A stretch of DNA of 64,000 nucleotides. Source: Fidelibacterota bacterium. GTDB lineage: Bacteria > Pseudomonadota > Alphaproteobacteria > Rhodospirillales > Rhodospirillaceae. A program made the position numbers and the translations under genes. Where the stretch lies: contig CANJRA010000001.1 of NCBI GenBank assembly GCA_947476625.1, positions 310,001-374,000 on the forward strand, read 5' to 3'. The notes under the pieces are model-generated. The model made no database searches and was not told where the DNA came from. It worked only from the letters and a program-made list of their open reading frames with translations. The stretch's first letter is position 1. Each line of letters starts with the position of its first letter. Positions 19,991 through 29,454 of this stretch are shown in pieces.

Positions 19991-20923
19991 TTAGCGCGCG
20001 CGGATCAGTGTGCCCGCACCACCCGGTGTGAACAGCTCGAGCAGCACGGCATGCGGCACGCGGCCATCGAGGATGACGGCGCCTTCGACGCCCAGCTCGA
20101 CCGCTTCGAGGCAGGTCTCAACCTTGGGGATCATGCCGCCTGAAATGGTTCCGGCCTGGATCAGGGTCTTGGCGCGTTCGATGGTCATTTCCTTGATGAG
20201 GCGACCGGTATCGTCGAGTACGCCCGCGACATCGGTGAGCATCAAGAGGCGCGCAGCACCCGCCGCGCCTGCGATGGCGCCGGCCGCGGTGTCGGCGTTG
20301 ATATTGTAGGTTTCGCCGTCCGGACCGATGCCGATGGGCGCGATCACGGGAATAATGTCGGACTCTTCAAATGTATCGAGAATGTGCGGATTGATTTCCG
20401 CGGGCTCGCCGACGAAACCGAGATCGAGGATGCGTTCGATATTCGAGCCCGGATCTTTTTTCGAGCGGCGCAGTTTGCGCGCTTTGATCAAATTGCCGTC
20501 TTTGCCCGACATGCCGACCGCGAAACCGCCGGCCTTGTTGATGGCGCTGACGATCTGTTTGTTGATGGAGCCGCACAGCACCATCTCGACAATTTCAACG
20601 GTCGCGGCATCGGTGACGCGCAGACCGTCGATGAATTCGCTTTTGATTTTGAGACGGTCGAGCATGGCCCCGATCTGGGGGCCGCCGCCGTGCACGACGA
20701 TGGGATTAATGCCGACTTGTTTGAGCAAGACGATGTCGCGCGCGAAGCTTTCCGCCGCCGCCGTGTCGCCCATGGCGTGACCGCCGTATTTCACGCAAAT
20801 GGTCTCGCCGGAATGCTCGCGCATGAACGGCAACGCTTCGGCCAGGATGCCAGCTTTCTCGAGCCAAATGTCGTGGTCGTTGCTGTTGTCGGCGGACTTA
20901 TCTACGGGCATGGGACGGATCAA
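19991..20923 (-). CDS. argB: Acetylglutamate kinase
   Basis: The 310-residue amino-acid kinase phosphorylates N-acetylglutamate in arginine synthesis. Motifs include [10 protein letters not shown] (near 42-51), the phosphate-binding [13 protein letters not shown], the substrate region [20 protein letters not shown] and [20 protein letters not shown], and the C-terminal [19 protein letters not shown] that often mediates arginine feedback. The length fits arginine-sensitive enzymes with an N-terminal helix. It is flanked by the HAD phosphatase and engB on the same strand. Confidence 0.97.
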   Translation of the reverse strand: MIRPMPVDKSADNSNDHDIWLEKAGILAEALPFMREHSGETICVKYGGHAMGDTAAAESFARDIVLLKQVGINPIVVHGGGPQIGAMLDRLKIKSEFIDGLRVTDAATVEIVEMVLCGSINKQIVSAINKAGGFAVGMSGKDGNLIKARKLRRSKKDPGSNIERILDLGFVGEPAEINPHILDTFEESDIIPVIAPIGIGPDGETYNINADTAAGAIAGAAGAARLLMLTDVAGVLDDTGRLIKEMTIERAKTLIQAGTISGGMIPKVETCLEAVELGVEGAVILDGRVPHAVLLELFTPGGAGTLIRAR

Positions 20924-20955
20924 TTCCTTCGTGAGCGCCTCTACCGGCGCACTTC

Positions 20956-21612
20956 CTACTCTGGCTTGGCCAGTTCTGACAAGGCGGCACGCAAGTCGGC
21001 GATGCCGAAACCGTCGTCTGAGCTGGTGACATAAATCTCCGGATGGGCCGCGACGTGCTCGGATAGTTCCTTGGCGATGGCGTCCCGCGCGTCCGACAGC
21101 GGGCCGGGCTTCACCTTATCGGCTTTGGTCATGACAATTTGGTAATTCACGGCGGAGTCGTCCATCAGCTTCATGATCTGGCGGTCGACATCCTTAAGTC
21201 CGTGGCGGCTGTCGATCAGGACCAGGGCGCGGCGCAGAGTTGGGCGGCCCTTGAGGTACTTTTTGATGAAGTCGGTCCAGACTTCGACCTTATCCTTGGG
21301 GGCTTGGGCGAAGCCGTAGCCGGGCAAGTCGGACAGAATCAGCCGTGCGCCCAGGTCGAAGAAGTTGATCTCCTGGGTGCGGCCCGGCGTGACCGAGGTG
21401 CGCGCCAAAGACTTGCGGCCGGTCAGCACGTTGATCAGGCTCGATTTGCCGACATTGGAACGGCCGGCGAAGGTGATTTCCGGCAGATCGGCGTGCGGCA
21501 TGTCGTCGAGTTTCAATACCCCGCGCAGAAATTCGCACTGCTGGGTAAAAAGACGGCGGCCCGCTTCCAGTACGTCCGGCTTGAATTCGGGATTGAGGGC
21601 GACGTCAGCCAT
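20956..21612 (-). CDS. engB: YihA/EngB ribosome-biogenesis GTPase
   Basis: With start ATG 21612 the protein is 218 residues. G1 is GRSNVGKSS (50-58), G2 Thr lies in TSVTPGRT, G3 is DLPGYG (95-100), G4 is TKAD and G5 SSDDGFG, all intact. EngB is an essential GTPase in large-subunit assembly. An open frame extends upstream to 21846, but that segment overlaps yidC's coding end and has no family similarity. The start overlaps the yidC stop (TAATG), which supports this choice and indicates translational coupling. Confidence 0.96.
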   Translation of the reverse strand: MADVALNPEFKPDVLEAGRRLFTQQCEFLRGVLKLDDMPHADLPEITFAGRSNVGKSSLINVLTGRKSLARTSVTPGRTQEINFFDLGARLILSDLPGYGFAQAPKDKVEVWTDFIKKYLKGRPTLRRALVLIDSRHGLKDVDRQIMKLMDDSAVNYQIVMTKADKVKPGPLSDARDAIAKELSEHVAAHPEIYVTSSDDGFGIADLRAALSELAKPE

Positions 21613-23360
21613 TAGGGTGTGGTCTTGACCTCGGCCGCCTGCGACCGCTTCAGCAGAACCCATTGCTGCAGAATGCCGAGGGTGTTGCTCCACGCCCAGT
21701 AAATCACCAAGCCGGCGGCGTAAGGCGCCAGAACGAAGGTGATGATGATCGGCATGAACATCAGAATGCGGCCCTGCATCGGATCGGCCGGCGCCGGGCT
21801 CAATTTCTGCTGCAGGAACATGGTAACGCCCATGATTATCGGCCACGCGCCGATGCTGACGAAGCTGAGGAAGGTCGGAATGCTGTAAGGCAAGAGACCG
21901 AAGAGGTTGAGTATGCTGGTCGGGTCGGCGGCCGAAAGATTGTGAATCCAGCCGTAGAACGGCGCATGGCGCATTTCGATAGTAACCGACAGCACCTTAT
22001 ACAGTGCGTAGAAGACCGGGATCTGGATCAGGATCGGCAGGCAGCCGCCGAGCGGGTTTACCTTCTCGCGCTTATAGAGCTCCATCAGCTCCTGGTTCAT
22101 TTTGGTTTTGTCGCTGGCATGGCGCTCCTGCAGCCGCTTCATTTCCGGCTGCACGCGCTTCATGTTGTTCATCATCTTGTATTGCCGGTTGGCGATGGGG
22201 AACATCAGCAGACGTACGCAGGTGGAGAACGCAATGATGGCCAGGCCGAAGTTGCCGAGGATGCCGTGCAGCCAACGCAACGCCAGGAAGAACGGTTTGG
22301 TGAGGAAATAATACCAGCCGAAATCGATGGCGAGATCGAAGCGCGGGAATCCGGGATCGACCGAGTAGTCGTCGAGCAGCTTCAGTTCTTTCGCGCCGGC
22401 GAACATATAGCCTTTGACTGTCTTGCTCTCGCCGACCGCAACGGTGATGGGATCGGCGCGCAAATCGGTTTGGAAGCGGTCGCGTCCTGCAGCGTCGGCA
22501 TAATTGTAGCTGCCGGAAATTTTCAAGGCGGGATCGAAGCTGACAGCCGTCAGCCAGTATTGATCGGAGAAGCCGATCCAAGCGCCGACCGAGGTCAGAG
22601 TCTCGCGGCCTTTTTTCTTGAGGTCGGCGTATTTGATTTCTTTGAGGGTGCGTTCGAAGACGCCGAGCGGGCCGGCAAACGACATGCCGAGGCCCGATTT
22701 GGCTTGCTCATCAAAGCGCGCCACCAGCGTATAGGGATAAAGCGTTACGGGTTTGTCGCTGTTGTTCTGAATGGTCTGCTCGATGGTGAACAAATACTCG
22801 CGGTCGGCGCGGATGGTGCGCGTGAAGACGAGGCCTTGGCCGTTATCCCACGTCAGAACGATCGGTGTTGTTTCGGTCAGTGCGGCATCGGGGTTGGCGG
22901 ACGTCCAGACAGTCGCCGGACCCGGCACCGTGACGCCGGTGTCGCCGGTGACCCAGCCCCATTCGGAATAATAGGGTTTTGGCGCATTGCTTGGGGCGAG
23001 CAGTTCGATCGCCGGGCTTTGGGCGTCCAGGGTCTCGCGATAATCGACCAGCGTGATGTCGTCGAATCGGCTGCCGGTCAGCGACAGCGAGCCGAGGACA
23101 TTGGCTGTCTTGATGACGATGCGCTTGTCGGTCGTGGCGGCGTCGGCCACGAGCGATGTGGTCGTTGCAGGCGCGGCTACCGGAGGTGCGCCGGAATCGG
23201 GCGCAGGTACGCTGCCGGGCGTGGCGGGCGGTGTCTGGCCGGCGGCGATAGGCGCATCGGCGGGCGGTGCCGGCGGCGCTTTCGGCGAAAAGAAAACTTC
23301 CCAGCCCAGCAAAATGGCGAGCGAAACAATGATGGCGATGATGGTGTTGCGATTGTCCAT
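21612..23360 (-). CDS. yidC: Membrane protein insertase YidC
   Basis: From ATG 23360 the protein is 582 residues, beginning MDNRNTIIAIIVSLAILLGW with the first membrane helix. An Ala/Pro linker and a large periplasmic beta-sandwich domain (about 75-340) follow. The conserved C-terminal insertase helices include FLALRWLHGILGNFGLAIIA, the cytoplasmic hairpin MKRVQPEMKRLQERHA and GGCLPILIQIPVFYALYKVL. It inserts inner-membrane proteins alone or with SecYEG. An upstream in-frame ATG at 23423 would add 21 residues with no family match. yidD and rnpA precede it and engB follows. Confidence 0.97.
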   Translation of the reverse strand: MDNRNTIIAIIVSLAILLGWEVFFSPKAPPAPPADAPIAAGQTPPATPGSVPAPDSGAPPVAAPATTTSLVADAATTDKRIVIKTANVLGSLSLTGSRFDDITLVDYRETLDAQSPAIELLAPSNAPKPYYSEWGWVTGDTGVTVPGPATVWTSANPDAALTETTPIVLTWDNGQGLVFTRTIRADREYLFTIEQTIQNNSDKPVTLYPYTLVARFDEQAKSGLGMSFAGPLGVFERTLKEIKYADLKKKGRETLTSVGAWIGFSDQYWLTAVSFDPALKISGSYNYADAAGRDRFQTDLRADPITVAVGESKTVKGYMFAGAKELKLLDDYSVDPGFPRFDLAIDFGWYYFLTKPFFLALRWLHGILGNFGLAIIAFSTCVRLLMFPIANRQYKMMNNMKRVQPEMKRLQERHASDKTKMNQELMELYKREKVNPLGGCLPILIQIPVFYALYKVLSVTIEMRHAPFYGWIHNLSAADPTSILNLFGLLPYSIPTFLSFVSIGAWPIIMGVTMFLQQKLSPAPADPMQGRILMFMPIIITFVLAPYAAGLVIYWAWSNTLGILQQWVLLKRSQAAEVKTTP

Positions 23361-23383
23361 AAACTTTATAAGTGCTGGGTGTT

Positions 23384-23704
23384 CTAGGGAACGTGCCGAG
23401 ATGAGGCGTGGGATGGGCAGCAAGACCTATGGGCCTTATCCGCTGTCGTCAAGCGAGCGCCGGTTAAAGTATCGGGAACGGGGTCGAAGCCGCCGTCATT
23501 CCAGGGATGACAGCGCAGAATACGACGCAGCGCAAGCCAACTGCCGGCCACTGCGCCGTGCCGGGTGAGCGCCTCAGCGGCGTAGTGCGAGCAGCTGGGA
23601 TGGAAGCGGCAGCGCGGGCCCAAGACCGGCGCGATAAAAATCTGATACAGGCGGATGGCCATGCGCAAAATCAGCGCCGGAAGCTGCACAACAAACCGTA
23701 TCAT
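23384..23704 (-). CDS. yidD: Membrane protein insertion efficiency factor YidD
   Basis: The 106-residue protein has an N-terminal amphipathic helix ([20 protein letters not shown]) and the family core [18 protein letters not shown] with its cysteines, followed by [17 protein letters not shown]. It helps YidC-dependent insertion. Its ATG overlaps the end of rnpA by 4 bases, as in the widespread rpmH-rnpA-yidD-yidC order. The tail after the PVP motif is Ser/His-rich and variable. Confidence 0.95.
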   Translation of the reverse strand: MIRFVVQLPALILRMAIRLYQIFIAPVLGPRCRFHPSCSHYAAEALTRHGAVAGSWLALRRILRCHPWNDGGFDPVPDTLTGARLTTADKAHRSCCPSHASSRHVP

Positions 23705-24132
23705 TTAGCGCCTGCCAGCTTCTTTAAGGCGTAACGCAGATCCTGCTCCATGGCGACGAACTTGCGCTTTAATGTTTCGGTGCGGCCGATGAAGACATAG
23801 TCGTGGGCGGGATTGGCGGCCTCGGGCATGATTTTGTCGGCCAACGCGCGCAAGCGGCGCTTCACGCGATTGCGCGCGACGGCGTTGCCGACTTTGCGGC
23901 TGGCGGTAAAGCCGACACGCAAGGGGGGTGCCATTTCATCGACGTTAGGCGCGCATTGGAGAATGAAGCCGGGTGTGACACGGCGGACGCCACCAGCGGC
24001 GATCCGCAAGAAGTCCGCACGTTTGGGCAGAGAATTCCAGACGCGGCCCTTTTGGATGCAAGCGTGCGGGTTCTCCCCGCGGACCTTGAGGGGGCGAAGC
24101 TGTTGTGTGGCTTGCTCCGTGTCCCAGGCCAT
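23701..24132 (-). CDS. rnpA: Ribonuclease P protein component
   Basis: The 143-residue basic protein binds the RNase P RNA for tRNA 5' maturation. The core begins [15 protein letters not shown] and continues to the RNR signature [16 protein letters not shown], with [11 protein letters not shown] near the end. The first 33 residues ([20 protein letters not shown]...) are an extension beyond the usual start; no closer ATG or good GTG is visible, so this start is kept. It lies 77 bases downstream of rpmH. Confidence 0.92.
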   Translation of the reverse strand: MAWDTEQATQQLRPLKVRGENPHACIQKGRVWNSLPKRADFLRIAAGGVRRVTPGFILQCAPNVDEMAPPLRVGFTASRKVGNAVARNRVKRRLRALADKIMPEAANPAHDYVFIGRTETLKRKFVAMEQDLRYALKKLAGAK

Positions 24133-24209
24133 TGGTGATCCATCCGACGGCGACTTAGCCCTGTGCGTACGCCGACACCTTAAAGAAGGCGCGGTCTGTA
24201 GCAGGGCTT

Positions 24210-24344
24210 TTAGGCTGAAAGGCGCTTACGGCCCTTAGCGCGACGGTTAGCAATCACTTTGCGGCCGCCGACGGTCGCCATACGGGCGCGGAAGCCATGA
24301 CGACGTGCGCGGACGAGTTTGCTCGGTTGATAGGTGCGTTTCAC
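24210..24344 (-). CDS. rpmH: 50S ribosomal protein L34
   Basis: Translating the minus strand from GTG 24344 gives 44 residues beginning [18 protein letters not shown] and ending GRKRLSA, the universally conserved L34 sequence rich in Arg and Lys. GTG is the start; an extension is not possible without losing the family N-terminus. It is the promoter-proximal gene of the rpmH-rnpA-yidD-yidC-engB run, with a recognisable promoter about 75 bases upstream. Confidence 0.97.
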   Translation of the reverse strand: MKRTYQPSKLVRARRHGFRARMATVGGRKVIANRRAKGRKRLSA

Positions 24345-24417
24345 GTCACCAACTCCAGTCTATCTAAAAGGAAAACACCCGGTGCCGGGGCACGGGCGTT
24401 TAAAGCGTGCGGGGCGG

Positions 24418-24446
24418 TGTATAAGGGCGAGGGGGGGCAAAGTCAA
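24418..24446 (-). promoter_or_regulatory. rpmH: Sigma-70-type promoter of rpmH
   Basis: On the minus strand TTGACT (24446-24441) and TATACA (24423-24418) are separated by 17 bases. This is a near-consensus housekeeping promoter, about 75 bases before the rpmH start, with a short leader. Confidence 0.75.
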
Positions 24447-24627
24447 CGCTGGCACCTCCGGACCCCGCAAAAGTCGTCGCTTTTCAGGTATTTAGCCCGA
24501 TTTTCTCCGGCCGGGTCTTGCCCGGGCGACAAGCCCTTGAGAATCCTGCGATTCGGGGGGCTGGCCGGGGCCGGTCTCACGGCCCTGTGTGGTGCCGAGC
24601 CGGTCCGGAAGGGTACACTCCGCCCTC

Positions 24628-26022
24628 ATGACCGAAAAAACCCCGCTCGTGGTATTGAGAAAATTACGGACATTCGCCTCCGGCCTGTCGGCGCGTCTGC
24701 TGTTTATCACCATCGGCTTCCTGATGCTGGTCGAGCTTGGGCTGCTTATCCCGACCATGACGCGGTTTCGCGTCGATTATCTCAACGACAAACTGGCGAC
24801 GGCCCATTTGATCGCCACGGCGCTGGATGTGTATCCGGCGCAGCTTGATCCCATGCTGCGCAATAACCTGCTGTCGCAAGGGCGTATGTTGGGCATGACA
24901 GTCAAGCGGCCCAATATGCCGACGCGGGAGTTGGAGTCGGGCATTTCGTCGTCCGATCTCTATGTCTACGACGTGCACATGGAAAACGTCGGGAATCTAA
25001 CGATCGATACCCTGCGCACCATGTTTCGCAGCGGCATTCCCGCGATTGTCGTGATCGGAAAAAGTCCCGCCAATCCGACGGTGCAAGTCGAGGCGGTGAT
25101 CGCCGAGTGGCCGTTGCGTGAGGACATGTGGGCCCACGCCAGGCGGTTTTTGCTCATCAGCCTGTTCATCTCGATCATGACCGCCATTCCACTTTATGCG
25201 TCGCTGCAGTGGCTGGCGGTGCGGCCCCTCAAGCGCATCACCGCGAGCATGACCGGATTCCAGAGCGATCCGGAAGACCCGCGCAATATCATCGCGCCGT
25301 CGACGCGCAGCGATGAGGTGGGCGTGGCCGAGCAAACGCTGGCGACAATGCAACATGAGTTGCGCTCGGCGTTGCTGCAGAAAGAAAGGCTGGCCGGCGT
25401 CGGCACGGCGGTCACGAAGATCTCTCACGACCTTAAAAACATTCTCGCTACCGCCATGCTGGAATCCGAACGCCTCGAACAGTCACCCGACCCGGAAGTC
25501 AGGCGTCTGACCGCAGGGATGGTACGTTCGGTCCATCGGGCGGTGCAGCTTTCGGCTTCGACACTACGCTTTGCCAAGGATGGTTTGCCGGAGGTCAATA
25601 AACAACCGCTACAGGTCGCGGCGGTGTTGGCCGACATCAGGCAATCGATCGCGCCCGATATAAAGTGCGACATAGAAATTAGGTGCGATGAGGATTTTTC
25701 CTTCTCGGGCGATAGCGAGCTGTTGCGCCGGGCCTTCGATAATTTGCTGCGCAACGCCTGTGAAGCCGGGGCCACGACCGCCGTGATGCGTGCGGCGGAA
25801 GAGGACGGCTACCAAACCATTCGCATCGACGACAACGGCCGCGGGCTCATGCCCAAAGCGCGCGATAATCTGTTCGTGCCGTTCGCGGGTTCGACCCGTG
25901 CCGGGGGCTTCGGGTTGGGACTGCCGATCGCGCGGGAATTATTGCGGGTTCAGGGCGGCGACATCACCTTATTGTCGACGTCCGCGCAAGGAACGTGCTT
26001 TGTCGTGCGGCTTCCGCTATGA
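24628..26022 (+). CDS. Membrane sensor histidine kinase
   Basis: The 464-residue protein from ATG 24628 has two membrane helices (about 22-44 and 173-195) flanking a periplasmic sensor of some 125 residues. A HAMP segment (VRPLKRITASMTGFQ) follows, then a dimerisation helix with phospho-acceptor His267 in SHDLKN. The ATPase domain has the N-box DNLLRNACEAG, G1 DDNGRGL and G2 GFGLGLPIARELL. It is a complete kinase, but no response-regulator gene lies next to it, so it is an orphan here. A possible distant partner is the receiver protein at 38.4 kb, but that lacks its phospho-acceptor Asp. Confidence 0.93.
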   Translation: MTEKTPLVVLRKLRTFASGLSARLLFITIGFLMLVELGLLIPTMTRFRVDYLNDKLATAHLIATALDVYPAQLDPMLRNNLLSQGRMLGMTVKRPNMPTRELESGISSSDLYVYDVHMENVGNLTIDTLRTMFRSGIPAIVVIGKSPANPTVQVEAVIAEWPLREDMWAHARRFLLISLFISIMTAIPLYASLQWLAVRPLKRITASMTGFQSDPEDPRNIIAPSTRSDEVGVAEQTLATMQHELRSALLQKERLAGVGTAVTKISHDLKNILATAMLESERLEQSPDPEVRRLTAGMVRSVHRAVQLSASTLRFAKDGLPEVNKQPLQVAAVLADIRQSIAPDIKCDIEIRCDEDFSFSGDSELLRRAFDNLLRNACEAGATTAVMRAAEEDGYQTIRIDDNGRGLMPKARDNLFVPFAGSTRAGGFGLGLPIARELLRVQGGDITLLSTSAQGTCFVVRLPL

Positions 26023-26066
26023 CGGTACTCTATATATTGCGGTATCAATAAAGAAGCTGATCGCCC

Positions 26067-26147
26067 TTGAGCCTGTCGGAGATCTTCGGCCTGATTGTTT
26101 TACTGGCGGCGATAGCCGCCGTGCTGTGGTATTACCGCGCCCGCTAA
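26067..26147 (+). CDS. Possible 26-residue membrane peptide
   Basis: A TTG-started frame reads MSLSEIFGLIVLLAAIAAV and ends in WYYRAR, a single hydrophobic helix with a positive C-terminus. It lies between the kinase gene and panB on the same strand. There is only a weak AAGAAG site upstream and the only start is TTG. The composition is typical of real small membrane proteins, but this could be chance. Confidence 0.35.
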   Translation: MSLSEIFGLIVLLAAIAAVLWYYRAR

Positions 26148-26164
26148 TATTATAGGTCACGCCC

Positions 26165-27067
26165 ATGAGCACTGTCCCGCAACCGCCCCGCCGTCATGGT
26201 GGAACGCCCGCGATGCAACGCGTGTCGCCGCGCGATCTAACCGCGCGCAAAGGCGGCGAGCCCATCGTCTGCATCACTGCGTATACCGCGCCTATGGCGG
26301 GGTTCATGGATCCGCATGTGGACCTGTTGCTGGTAGGCGATACGCTGGGCATGGTGATTTACGGCATGAACACGACGCTGGGTGTCACGCTTGAGATGTC
26401 GATCGCGCATGGACAGGCGGTCATGCGCGGCTCGCAAAAGGCTTGTGTGATTGTCGATATGCCGTTTGGCTCCTATCAGGCTTCCCCGGTGGATGCGTTT
26501 AAATCCTGCGCGCGCGTGATGGCAGAAACCGGCTGTGCCGGTATTAAGCTAGAGGGCGGTGTGGAAATGGCGCGCACGATTGAATATCTCGTGCAGCGCG
26601 GGATTCCGGTGATGGCGCATGTGGGCTTGAAGCCGCAGTCGGTCAATGTTGTCGGCGGCTTCCGCGTGCAAGGCCGCGGTAAAGAAGAAGCCAAAGCCGT
26701 GCTGGCCGATGCCAAAGCAGTCGAAAACGCGGGCGCTTTTTCGATTGTTGTCGAAGGCACGGTGGAATCGCTGGCGCGCAAAATCACCGAAGTCGTCAAA
26801 GTGCCGACCGTCGGCATCGGCGCTTCGCCGGCCTGCGATGGTCAGATTATTGTCGCCGAAGATATTCTGGGGCTCTACAGCGCGTTCACGCCGAAGTTCG
26901 TCAAGCGGTATGCCGAACTGGGCGTCGCGGTTTCGAATGCTGTGGAGAATTATGCATCCGATGTGCGCGCGCGGCGGTATCCGGCGCGCGAGCATCTGTA
27001 TGGCGCGGTCGAGCCGGCCAAAAAGAAAAAAGCACCCTCTCGGTCGCGCGCGAAAGTGCGGACATAA
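26165..27067 (+). CDS. panB: 3-methyl-2-oxobutanoate hydroxymethyltransferase
   Basis: The 300-residue enzyme makes ketopantoate from 2-oxoisovalerate and methylene-tetrahydrofolate in pantothenate/CoA synthesis. Motifs are [73 protein letters not shown] and [16 protein letters not shown], covering the metal Asp residues and catalytic Glu. The C-terminus carries a Lys-rich extension ([16 protein letters not shown]) beyond the usual end. panC follows after 18 bases, forming a panBC operon. Confidence 0.97.
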   Translation: MSTVPQPPRRHGGTPAMQRVSPRDLTARKGGEPIVCITAYTAPMAGFMDPHVDLLLVGDTLGMVIYGMNTTLGVTLEMSIAHGQAVMRGSQKACVIVDMPFGSYQASPVDAFKSCARVMAETGCAGIKLEGGVEMARTIEYLVQRGIPVMAHVGLKPQSVNVVGGFRVQGRGKEEAKAVLADAKAVENAGAFSIVVEGTVESLARKITEVVKVPTVGIGASPACDGQIIVAEDILGLYSAFTPKFVKRYAELGVAVSNAVENYASDVRARRYPAREHLYGAVEPAKKKKAPSRSRAKVRT

Positions 27068-27085
27068 AAGCGGCAGACCTTTTCT

Positions 27086-27952
27086 ATGAATACGTACGTT
27101 TCCAATCTTGTCGCCGTGCGCGACGTTGAAAGTTTGCGCAGCCGCATTCAGGCGTGGCGCCGCGAGGGATTGTCGGTTGCGTTAGTGCCGACCATGGGGG
27201 CTTTGCATAAAGGCCACCTGACGCTTATGGGGCGGGCGCAGAAAATGGCCGACCGTGTTGTCGCGACGATTTTCGTCAATCCAAAACAGTTCGGTCCAAA
27301 CGAAGACTTCGCCGCTTATCCGCGCTGCGAGAGTGAAGACTTTGAAATGCTGAATGGCGCGGGCGTGCATTTGTTGTTCGCGCCCGACGCGGCGGTGATG
27401 TATCCACCAGGGTTCGCGACGACCGTGAGCGTCGCCGGCCTGACAGATGTTTTAGACGGCGCGCACCGCGCAGGGCACTTTGACGGTGTTGCTACAGTGG
27501 TTTCTAAGCTGCTGCTGCAGGCACTGCCCGATATCGCGTTGTTCGGCGAAAAGGATTTCCAGCAACTCGCCGTGATCAAGCGCGTGGTTGCCGATCTCAA
27601 CATTCCGGTGGATATCATCGGCGTGCCGACGGTGCGCGACGCGGACGGCTTGGCGATGTCGTCGCGCAACGCTTACCTCACGCCCGACGAACGTGCGTTA
27701 GCGCCGAAGCTGTTTGCGGCCATCACGCAAGCGGCGGCGGCAATTTCTGAAGGCGGCGACATTCAAGAATGTATCGACACGGCGCGCGCCGGAATTCTGA
27801 AAGCTGGTTTTCGCAGCGTCGATTATGTCGAGGCGCGCCATGCCGAGACGCTCGCGACGCTGGAGACTGCACGCGAACCCGGCCGCGTGTTGGCGGCGGC
27901 GCACTTAGGACGCGCGCGTCTTATCGACAACGTCGCGATTCCACAGCGTTAA
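27086..27952 (+). CDS. panC: Pantothenate synthetase
   Basis: The 288-residue ATP-dependent ligase joins pantoate and beta-alanine. The nucleotide-binding PTMGALHKGH (35-44, HIGH-like) is followed by VVATIFVNPKQFGPNEDFAA, the substrate motif VSKLLLQALPDIALFGEKDFQQL, and TVRDADGLAMSSRNAYL containing the KMSKS-like loop. Length and order match the family. No terminator is obvious in the 50 bases before the convergent gene end at 28007. Confidence 0.97.
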   Translation: MNTYVSNLVAVRDVESLRSRIQAWRREGLSVALVPTMGALHKGHLTLMGRAQKMADRVVATIFVNPKQFGPNEDFAAYPRCESEDFEMLNGAGVHLLFAPDAAVMYPPGFATTVSVAGLTDVLDGAHRAGHFDGVATVVSKLLLQALPDIALFGEKDFQQLAVIKRVVADLNIPVDIIGVPTVRDADGLAMSSRNAYLTPDERALAPKLFAAITQAAAAISEGGDIQECIDTARAGILKAGFRSVDYVEARHAETLATLETAREPGRVLAAAHLGRARLIDNVAIPQR

Positions 27953-28006
27953 GATTCTACAGCCTTAAATAGTCAGAAAAGCCAAATCCACTTAGGACGC
28001 AGCGGT

Positions 28007-28318
28007 CTAGTGCACGTAGATGTGCACTTCCGACGTGCCGGCACTGGTGCTGTTGGTGGCGATCATGGCAACGCGTTCGGCCGGCAGGCCCATGTTGGTC
28101 ATGGACTTAAAGACGGTATCGGCGTCGCGGTGCGCCGCAGCCGGATTGCCGTCTTTTGGTGTGACGGCCACCAGATCGAAGGTCGCGTCGGGACGGCGTT
28201 CCAGAGCATTGCTCAGGGCCTGATACAGCGCGGGTTCGTAGGCGACATCGGGTTTGTCGAATTTGATGACAACCAGCGGCTTCTTGTTCGCCAACGATTC
28301 CGCTGAAACCGGCATCAT
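28007..28318 (-). CDS. Likely C-terminal half of a split lipoprotein
   Basis: The 103-residue frame contains KPLVVIKFDKPDVAYEPALY and ends NSTSAGTSEVHIYVH. It looks like a compact alpha/beta domain that I associate with the C-terminus of longer alphaproteobacterial coiled-coil lipoproteins. It overlaps the upstream frame by 4 bases (ATGA) in a different reading frame. A one-base change in the GC-rich run near 28320-28335 would join the two into a single chain, so I favour a frameshift over two genuine genes. If translated alone it would start at ATG 28318 and be cytoplasmic. Confidence 0.55.
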   Translation of the reverse strand: MMPVSAESLANKKPLVVIKFDKPDVAYEPALYQALSNALERRPDATFDLVAVTPKDGNPAAAHRDADTVFKSMTNMGLPAERVAMIATNSTSAGTSEVHIYVH

Positions 28319-29052
28319 GCTGCGCGGCGGCCGCTGGCGGTATAAGATTGGCCGGCGTTGATGTCGGCGGCAAGCTGCACCAGGGAGGTGCGCTCGGTGG
28401 TGACATACTGCTGCTGGCGCGTGAGTTCGTTGTTCAGGCTGAGCAGCGCGCGATCGATGACGATGGCGTTCTGGTTAACTTCGTCTTCCAGCAGGCGAAG
28501 CTGGCGATGATCTTCTTCCAGCGCGCCCGACAAGGCGTAGGCGGCGCGGATATTTTCCAACAGATACGACGATGTGCCGGTGTCGCCCGACACTTGCGCC
28601 GAGAGCTGGTTCAAGGTCGCGATATCAGCATCGATCTGTGTGATCTGTGTTTGTGCTTGGCTCCATTGCGCCAGCAGTTCAGGGTTGCCCGGCGTCGAGC
28701 CCATTTGCAGGCGCGAACGGATGCCGCCGACGAGCGTGTGATACGAGTTCACATTCGCCACGGTCTGGGCGCGGATGGTTTCTAGTTGTGCGCTGCGGGT
28801 GGCGGTGCTGTTTTTGAGTTTTTCGAAATCGGCGCGGAACTGCGCGGCTTTCTGGCCGACGACGGTCGGGCCGAATTTGCTGGATGTCGACGCTAAGGGC
28901 GCGCTTTGCACGCTACTTTCCGCAGCAGCGAGCTGAATATTTTCAGAGGCATTGGCCGAGGACATTGCGCCCGGACTGCTTGTCGAGCACGCACTTAAGC
29001 CCTATAGCAGCGCGGCTAACGATAATTTACCTAACACGCCGCAGCCCACCAT
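28315..29052 (-). pseudogene. Coiled-coil lipoprotein gene with an amber stop in its signal peptide
   Basis: From ATG 29052 (GGGGAC ribosome site nearby) the frame reads MVGCGVLGKLSLAALL, then TAG at 29004-29002, then GLSACSTSSPGAMSSANASE without a break. The stop sits inside the hydrophobic core and the lipobox LSAC (Cys22) follows directly, so this is a lipoprotein signal peptide cut by a nonsense codon. The remaining open part (28315-28965 from an internal ATG, 216 residues) is helical and Gln/Ala-rich, with heptad character (EEDHRQLRLLEDEVNQNAIV). It would lack any export signal. The adjoining downstream frame is probably the rest of the same protein. Confidence 0.75.
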
Positions 29053-29454
29053 TTTCTGAGTCCCCACGATATCACGTTGCCCCTGATGTCGGTTGGACAG
29101 CCCCTGTACCTGCATCCTTGCACTCATTCCCACTACCGGTCAGGTCTAAGCCGTGGTCCCGGTCTGCCCCGAAAACAATCCTTAGAAACCGCCCCCAAAG
29201 GCTTGGCGATGCTCCAGAATTTAGCAACACCCGAGTCGTGAGGCGACTTTAATCAAAGGTTTCCCCCAGAACAAGTCGCCAGACGACTCCAAGCCGAGGA
29301 ATAACCAAGGTTTTCCAATTGTTTTCCTTGCATCGTCCGGCCGATCTTAGTATCTCAGGCCTCCCCACGGACCGGGAAATGGCGGTTTCAGGCCGCTTTT
29401 GCCGATTTGTGGCGCTTCAGCGGCGTTTTTCGCCGTTCGGCCTCACGGCCATGC
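29053..29454. other. Non-coding stretch of about 400 bases
   Basis: No frame on either strand looks like a protein here. The stretch lies between the broken lipoprotein gene and tRNA-Arg. Its only structure is the long hairpin listed separately. The first bases must include the lipoprotein promoter on the minus strand, which I could not pick out. Confidence 0.6.
29233..29289. repeat. Long imperfect inverted repeat (hairpin)
   Basis: GAGTCGT-GA-GGCGACTT (29233-29249) pairs with AAGTCGCC-AG-ACGACTC (29273-29289): 15 base pairs around a two-base GA/AG internal mismatch, with a 23-base loop. There is no T-run on either side, so it is not a simple terminator. Confidence 0.75.

Noticed and set aside
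21663-23387. Long open frame of about 570 codons on the plus strand opposite yidC
   Set aside because: It lies wholly antisense to a well-supported yidC, has a composition typical of shadow frames in GC-rich DNA and resembles no family.
24345-24627. Replication origin next to rpmH
   Set aside because: No dnaA gene and no cluster of DnaA boxes was recognised; the region is explained by the rpmH promoter.
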